From NCBI RefSeq assembly GCF_000485595.1, contig NW_014577087.1:404096-428577 (forward strand): a stretch of 24,482 nucleotides of DNA. Direction: 5' to 3'. This DNA comes from Priapulus caudatus (lineage: Eukaryota > Priapulida > Priapulimorpha > Priapulimorphida > Priapulidae). Made by a program: the position numbers and the translations under genes. The notes under the pieces were generated by a model. The model was not told where the DNA came from. It did not search any database and saw only the letters and a list, made by a program, of their open reading frames with translations. Below, one piece after another: positions 19,814 through 24,482 of this stretch (position 1 is the stretch's first letter; each line of letters opens with the position of its first letter).

Positions 19814-19853
19814 CAATAGCTAATAAATACCTATAGGTATTTATTAGCTATTG
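19814..19853. repeat. 40-bp perfect palindrome
   Basis: CAATAGCTAATAAATACCTA is followed immediately by its exact reverse complement with no spacer. Pairing weakens outside (ATAT flanks). It is AT-rich and cruciform-prone. Confidence 0.97.
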
Positions 19854-21419
19854 GTAATATCGAAAGTGCAAACGCGAATATTACACTGCAGCACGAAACC
19901 GCCGTGCGGGGCAGATTGATCATGCGAAATGCGTTTCTGGCTAGCTGTTCCATCATCGATTGCCACTCTCCTGCTTGCTCTCGCACCTCCCATCATACCC
20001 ACATCGATGGCACGGTGGCATTAACGTGGTCAATGGTGCAACAGTGGGTCAGTAGAGCAGTCGCTGCGCGAAGGTTTGCTTCAACTCTACTCGCACCTCG
20101 TGTGGTCTATATCTACACAGCGCAAGGTCGCCAATGCATAACACCTGCTAGTTTATTCAATTGCGAAAGTGGAACAAAAACGCACCCGCCCCCACGCACG
20201 CATAACCAACAAACAATCGTTTGGTAGAGCGCCAACCGAAATGCACAAACACGAGCGTACGTGCGCACACAGCGAAATCACTATCATGTGAAGCTCCCGC
20301 TAAAAGTGCAGCTTATAATCTATATGTGTTCGAGCTGTGTACACCGCCAGACGAAAGTTTCCATGCAATTAGCTGGCATTTTGCGCACTTCTCTTCAATC
20401 GTATGTGTCTCTTTGGCGTCTTTCCAATCACGATTACACTCATCCAGCTCCCAGAACCAGAAATTTCCGGGGAAAAGGGTGAATAACTAAGGCGTTCGCT
20501 GCTATTATTACAAGTCAGTACTCGCTACTGCTAATTGTGAGTGCACCGCTCCTCCCTCCAAAAAGGATGATACATGTTGTACGCATAGGAAACTTATTAG
20601 TGCTGCAATTATCGAGCAGCGTAATTCTTATTAGCGAAAATGGAATTAGTAAATCCGGACTGCCGTGTATTAATAAATGACCTCGAAATCTGCACATCTG
20701 TGTAAAGGTTTATCAGAGCTACTAGTTGCCAATCTTCCGACATCTCAAGGTATTTGCGTGTACGCACACATCAATTAGTAAAATATAGAGCAAACTAAGA
20801 TTAAATCTAAAGACGGGTATCGTGAATTCAGACGACATCAAGGTCTGTCTGCAACAACGATAGAAAGAATTAACCGCACTAGCAGAGGTCCTAGTACATG
20901 TAACACATCAACGCTCACGTTTGTCGGTAATCACTAATCAGACATCACGGTCATCGCCTGAGCATCCGTCAAATTCTGCAGCTACAGATGATGTTACAAA
21001 ACATTACGTTCCCAGTCGCAGTTTAACGTACGTACGAATAACAGCATCCTGTGATAGGCACCAGTACCATCTTCGCACAGATGAGGATGCGCGACGAGGC
21101 TGAGATAGGGATCGGCGAGATGTGAACAACGAGTGTGAACAAACGATGTCTTCACGTAGTGGTTGAACAACTAAGACGGTGTTCCTTCACTGCTCGCCAG
21201 CCTCCCACCCGCGTGCAGACGCGCAGCAATCGATATCGGCTATATAGTCTTGGAAACAGGTTCAAGTCTTTGAAGCCCCCAGTCAGTCCTGATGTTGAAA
21301 ATGTTAATTTCTGCTATTTAACCCTGAGTGTATCTACAATATCTATATAATCGATAGTATCTATAATAACCCTGTATTGAAATCTATAACAATTGGCCAA
21401 TCCTGCGCAAAGGTAACGA
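19854..21419. other. Non-coding intronic stretch
   Basis: No gene, mobile element or array recognised on either strand; ORFs up to 107 codons lack family resemblance. Confidence 0.45.
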
Positions 21420-21424
21420 GTCCC

Positions 21425-21826
21425 TGCCTGGCTGCCTGACCGACTGACTGACAGACTGACCGACGGACGGACGGACGGACAGACGGACGGACGGACGGAC
21501 GGACGGACGGACGGACGGACGGACGGACAGACGGACAGACGGATGGACGAACGGACGGACGGACGAACGGACGGACGAACTGACTGACGGACGGACGGAT
21601 GGACGGACGACGGACGAACGGACTGACGGACGTCACGAACGGACGGATGGACGGGCGGACGGACGAACGAACTGACTGACGAACGAACGGACGGATGGAC
21701 GGACGGACGGACGGACGAACTGACTGACGGACGAACGGACAGATGGACGGACGGACGGACGGACGGACGGACGGACGAACTGACTGACTGACGGACGAAC
21801 GGACGGGCGGACTGAGGGACGAGCTG
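21425..21826. repeat. (ACGG)n array with diverged higher-order units
   Basis: About 400 bp of GGAC/ACGG tetranucleotides, interrupted at irregular intervals by GAACTGACTGACGGACGAAC and ATGGACGG segments, so a ragged 50-60-bp super-repeat is visible. The minus strand translates to Val/Arg/Pro/Ser repeats, which are not a gene. Confidence 0.95.
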
Positions 21827-22300
21827 CTAGTTCCAACACTGAGCACTACATAACGCCGCCGCAGATCATCAGTCATCAGCTGACGCGCGCATCAACTCGT
21901 GCGTACGTTTCAGGAAGATTGATGAGCAGAGATATCGCGCGAAGAACACACGCAATTCGGTCTGCGTCAAACAACAAGTTGCGCCAAGCCGGTGTAGCAT
22001 CGTACACATTCACCCCGTGGCAAACGCCCCCACCCCACACACACACACACCATGCTACATGGGCATAGGCATGTCTGGCTATGCGCCTCATAACTATATG
22101 ACTCGGATTTGACATTTATTGCCCGTGCACAATGTGCAGGGAAGACGTTCGCCACGAGGAGTTGTATATTACGCTACACAGGGGTACCAGAGAGAGAGAG
22201 AGAGATGACGAAAAGTGCACAGACAGATATTGAGACACGGATTCAGAACGCTGCACGCCGGGATATATATTTGCAGCAGACATATCGATTTTACCGCATC
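21827..22300. other. Non-coding end of intron A-B
   Basis: No gene seen. A (CA)n lies at about 22037-22050 and a (GA)8 at about 22188-22204. Confidence 0.5.
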
Positions 22301-22307
22301 TACTCAC

Positions 22308-22396
22308 CGTAGCCGTCGTAGGTCTCGATGTGAGTAAACGCTGGCTTCTCCTCCTTTTTCAGCGGTGGCAGATCAGTCTTCGTTAAGCTGCTCAGC
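22308..22396 (-). CDS. ARHGEF11/12: ARHGEF11/12-like RhoGEF, N-terminal leader exon (exon A)
   Basis: This exon encodes the leader just before the PDZ domain of an RGS-family RhoGEF. On the minus strand it opens after a pyrimidine-rich acceptor ending TTGCAG and closes at TACG|GTGAGTA. Only one frame is open; it reads LSSLTKTDLPPLKKEE, then KPAFTHIETYDGY (29 codons), with one base left over. That base joins the first two of exon B to give Gly, so the phases fit across a 13,696-bp intron. From memory, human ARHGEF11 has RLSSL near its N-terminus and ARHGEF12 has TD-x-x-PLKK there, so the exon lies close to the start of the protein. The first base completes a split codon NNG, compatible with Arg, so at least one more 5' exon exists. 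No catalytic residues are here. Main doubt: the exon is short, and the link to exon B rests on phase and weak N-terminal similarity. Confidence 0.72.
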
Positions 22397-22747
22397 CTGC
22401 AACAGAGCGAGGACACGGTCATCTACGTGCGCACACACACACACACACGTCATATGCGCGCCGCGTAAACATCACAATTTACCCAGATTTATTTGCGAAA
22501 TCTGAGAAACGCGATACACACGCATGCACGCACGCACACACACACGCACAGCGATGCTATTACGTGTCAACCGCGCGACACGTTGTGACAGATGACGCCG
22601 CCTGAACGTGCACGCGCATCAACATGCGTGTTAATTTAGTTACGAGAGACGGTTGCCGCTCTCGTCCATTTTTTATTGTCTCCTCTTCCACGAGGAGGTC
22701 GTGGCGGTGATATAGACACAGGGCGAGATTCATCAACGTTGCATAAA
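22397..22747. other. Sequence upstream of exon A
   Basis: Contains the pyrimidine-rich acceptor of exon A, two CA/ACGC repeats (22431-22448, 22518-22549) and no further supported exon. Confidence 0.5.
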
Positions 22748-22790
22748 ATCAAGAGCAGATAAAGAAGAACCTTCTTTATCTGCTCTTGAT
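22748..22790. repeat. 20-bp perfect hairpin with 3-nt loop
   Basis: ATCAAGAGCAGATAAAGAAG (22748-22767), loop AAC, then the exact reverse complement (22771-22790). Each arm holds an AGATAA GATA-factor core. The stem is shorter and the loop tighter than in usual pre-miRNAs. Confidence 0.95.
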
Positions 22791-23250
22791 TAATATGTAT
22801 TGCGTACACTAGGCCGTTTCTACGAACGTAACGGTATCGTACGCAAATGGTGTTGCTAAGAAACAGGGCGTCGAAGGATGGGTGGTCCGTTACGCTGCCA
22901 GCAACTAGCACTTCGTACCTTCAAAATCCAAATCTTCCACAGTCATTACTTCCGGCTAGACATTGTCCTTATTCTTCCTAACCCATCCTAACAACAAGTG
23001 GCAGCCCACATACACACGTGACTCCTCCTCGAGCGCCCGTGTTCCTAGGGCAGGGAGCGGCGCGGCGAGGATGCGGCGGCAAATTTTTTTTGGGAGGCGC
23101 GCGGGGGGGGCGAGAGCGCGTGGAGGTGCGATTCGAGTCTAAGCGGGCAGGGGGGGGGGGCGTTACCGCATCCCGCGTACGCAAATGTTGATGAATTCCA
23201 GCGTAAATCCACTACGCCATCGTAGCTGCTGGCGGTGATATAGACACGGT
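22791..23250. other. GC-rich stretch with G-runs around the candidate start exon
   Basis: 22980-23190 is GC-rich, with homopolymer G runs (about 23103-23110, 23151-23160) and a T8. TGGCGGTGATATAGACAC occurs at 22702-22719 and again at 23230-23247. Confidence 0.5.
23167..23171 (-). CDS. Candidate start codon exon of the RhoGEF (ATGCG then donor)
   Basis: Upstream of exon A, the minus strand has GGGATGCG|GTAACG. The two bases CG after the ATG would join the first G of exon A to make Arg, giving Met-Arg-Leu-Ser-Ser-Leu. This is the phase exon A needs, and RLSSL is also found near the ARHGEF11 N-terminus. Position -3 is G, acceptable for initiation. The frame stays open upstream to a TAA near 23255. 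Against it: the donor GTAACG is poor at +5 and +6, a run of about ten C follows directly, and no independent homology is possible for two codons. The surrounding 22978-23190 is GC-rich and could be a promoter. A start exon beyond the right edge is the alternative. Confidence 0.27.
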
Positions 23251-23264
23251 TATTTTCTACTGTG

Positions 23265-23400
23265 GCGTTTGAATAGCTAGGTGAATAGGTGAATAGCTAG
23301 ATGAACAGGTGAATAGCTACATGAATAGGTGAATAGCTAGATGATAGTGAATAGCTAGATGAACAGGTGAATAGCTACATGAAGGCGCGGTTGACATAAG
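23265..23400. repeat. 12-24-bp repeat of GTGAATAGCTAG
   Basis: Tandem GGTGAATAGCTAGATGAACA and GGTGAATAGCTACATGAATA variants. The same word family appears at 6905-7030 in intron B-C and, scattered, to about 23930. Confidence 0.85.
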
Positions 23401-23836
23401 TTTAATAGGAGGTGGAGAGTGAAGGTAATAGGGAAGCGAGCGGAAGGGAGGCGAGGGTTGAATGCAGAAGGGTGAGAGAGGCAGGGACGTGAGAGTGAGG
23501 TGAAGAGCGGGAGCGAGTGTGGAATAGGTGAATAGCCTAGATGAACAGTGTGAATAGTTAATTAGAGAAGTGAGAGGGAGGTGAGAGCGATGAAGCGCAG
23601 GGCTGATGATATGCAGGTGGGAGGAGCGAAGAGTGGAATAGCAACGTGAATAGGTAAATAGGCTAACGTGAATAAGGTGTAATAGTTAATTAGAGGTGAG
23701 ATGCGGGGTGAAAGAGCGGAGTGAGTGAGTGACAGGGGTGGTGTATATAAGCTACAAAGGCGAGGGTGGCAGAGTGAGAGGCGAGCGCTAGTGAGAGAGT
23801 GAGAGGTGGAGACCTATCTAGGGTGGCAGTGGGATG
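23401..23836. repeat. Purine-rich tract with interspersed GAATAG words
   Basis: GAGAGTGAGGTGAGAGCG-type, G/A-biased DNA with scattered GTGAATAG words and many single-base irregularities. No gene. Confidence 0.6.
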
Positions 23837-24250
23837 GAATAGCAAGCTATAGATGACTATTTAGATGTTTAGATGAATATCGAGTGAAATAGACGAAATC
23901 AGATTGAATAGCTAGGTCAATAACTAGCGTGAATCACCAGGTGAATATAGCATAAATATTTGAGGGTAGCCAGGTGGACAGCTTAGTGCAGCGCTAGGTT
24001 GTTAGCCGAGTGCGTTGTCTGCAGCGTGTGAATCGCACACCTGCTTTAGTCCCGTCCCGCGTTCGCTCGCCGTGCTTCTTTACAGCTTGTGTCCGCCTTC
24101 ACTTTAAAACAAACTACCTCTTGAACGAAGGTGATGAAACTATCCTCGGCTTGTGCCTATCGAGAATCGCCTCGCGCTCGGTGTTCTATGCCTGATAATG
24201 TAGCTCATACAGCAGTCGGTCGTGCCGTTTTCAACTTGCACTAAGCACCG
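23837..24250 (+). repeat. Diverged second copy of 6940-7305
   Basis: Collinear with 6940-7305: shared words include GAATAGCTAGGTCAATAAC, GGGTAGCCAGGTGGACAGCT, TAGCCGAGTGCGTTGTCTGC, GATGAAACTATCC/AATGAAACTATCC and TAGCTCATACAGCAGTCGG. Between them lie many 1-2-base insertions and substitutions, often in homopolymers. This may be an old duplication or unpolished long-read sequence. Confidence 0.88.
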
Positions 24251-24482
24251 TCTAGGTATTACATTAGCTCTCGTCTCGGGACTAGACCCATAACAGCGAG
24301 ATACGCTCCTATGCGTATATTTATTTATTCAGTAGTTCAACACGGAGTCCTTGTTCATGAGCACTGATTTCCGAGGCCTGTGGAGGCTGCACGTCACCAG
24401 ACGCATAGGATCACAGCCTCTCGGAGTGGCAAAACAACCGGTTGAAGTCATTTACGACAAACTATCGCGGCTGAGAAGCTGC
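24251..24482. other. Right end, no gene seen
   Basis: Only scattered resemblance to the DNA after 7305 (AACAACCGGTTG is shared with about 7375). No coding signal. Confidence 0.4.

Larger units (their letters stand above)
8612..22307 (-). other. Intron A-B (13,696 bp)
   Basis: Bounded by the GTGAGTA donor of exon A and the TTGCAG acceptor of exon B. It holds most of the repeats and mobile elements of the window. No nested gene was supported on either strand; the one functional candidate is the alternative first exon at 15596-15608. Confidence 0.75.
4031..22396 (-). other. ARHGEF11/12: Gene span: 5' part of ARHGEF11/12-type RhoGEF (partial)
   Basis: The family activates RhoA by GDP/GTP exchange downstream of G-alpha-12/13 and plexin receptors; the full protein is PDZ - RGS-like - DH - PH. 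Only the leader, the PDZ and the start of the linker are in this window. Introns are 13,696 bp (A-B), 2,824 bp (B-C), 614 bp (C-D) and 742 bp (D-E), all GT-AG. The product assembled from exons A-E is about 163 residues, with the PDZ at roughly 34-113. The mix of ARHGEF11-like (LTLLG, LSSL) and ARHGEF12-like (GRPPG, NGTLVT) features fits a single invertebrate orthologue that predates the vertebrate duplication (inference). Long introns full of satellites make the gene hard to predict automatically. Confidence 0.9.

Noticed and set aside
21361-21876. 171-codon minus-strand ORF of Val-Arg-Pro-Ser repeats
   Set aside because: Translation of the (ACGG)n array; no non-repeat domain.
22748-22790. 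microRNA precursor
   Set aside because: The stem is 20 bp with a 3-nt loop and no extended lower stem, unlike typical animal pre-miRNAs; kept only as a hairpin.
22636-22911. 91-codon minus-strand ORF across the GATA hairpin
   Set aside because: It reads through the inverted repeat and has no domain or splice connection to exon A.

Overview
The window looks like intron-rich, metazoan nuclear DNA, probably from an invertebrate. It carries short coding exons with canonical GT/AG splice sites, introns up to 13.7 kb, many (CA)n, (ACGC)n and (ACGG)n microsatellites, several minisatellites, and MITE-like inverted-repeat elements. There are no operons, no rRNA and no complete tRNA. The phylum cannot be fixed from the sequence.

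One gene is well supported, on the minus strand. It is the 5' part of the RGS-type RhoGEF ARHGEF11/ARHGEF12 (PDZ-RhoGEF/LARG; Drosophila RhoGEF2). Five exons (22396-22308, 8611-8507, 5682-5633, 5018-4961, 4218-4031) join in compatible phases. They give about 163 residues: a short N-terminal leader, a complete class I PDZ domain and the start of the linker towards the RGS-like domain. The remaining exons (RGS-like, DH, PH) lie beyond the left edge. A candidate start exon sits at 23171-23167. A second candidate first exon, with a phase-matched donor, lies inside the giant first intron in a CpG-rich block (15410-15710). If real, these would be alternative promoters giving two N-termini.

The rest is non-coding. 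1-1090 holds a 40-bp minisatellite beside a tRNA-SINE-like fragment. 1260-3930 holds pyrimidine-rich tracts, microsatellites and a degenerate 30-bp repeat. 4031-8611 holds four PDZ exons and their introns, with 41-bp and 22-bp minisatellites and a (TG)34. The 13.7-kb intron (8612-22307) carries microsatellites, a 25-bp array of CAGGTGAG, an AT-rich degenerate repeat, an 817-bp foldback element, a Harbinger-like MITE, a 10-bp G-rich array, a 40-bp perfect palindrome and an (ACGG)n array. 23250-24482 contains a badly diverged copy of 6940-7305 and may be an assembly-quality problem.

No new enzyme system or cluster was found. The points most worth checking are the alternative first exons, the paired hairpins and the foldback element.
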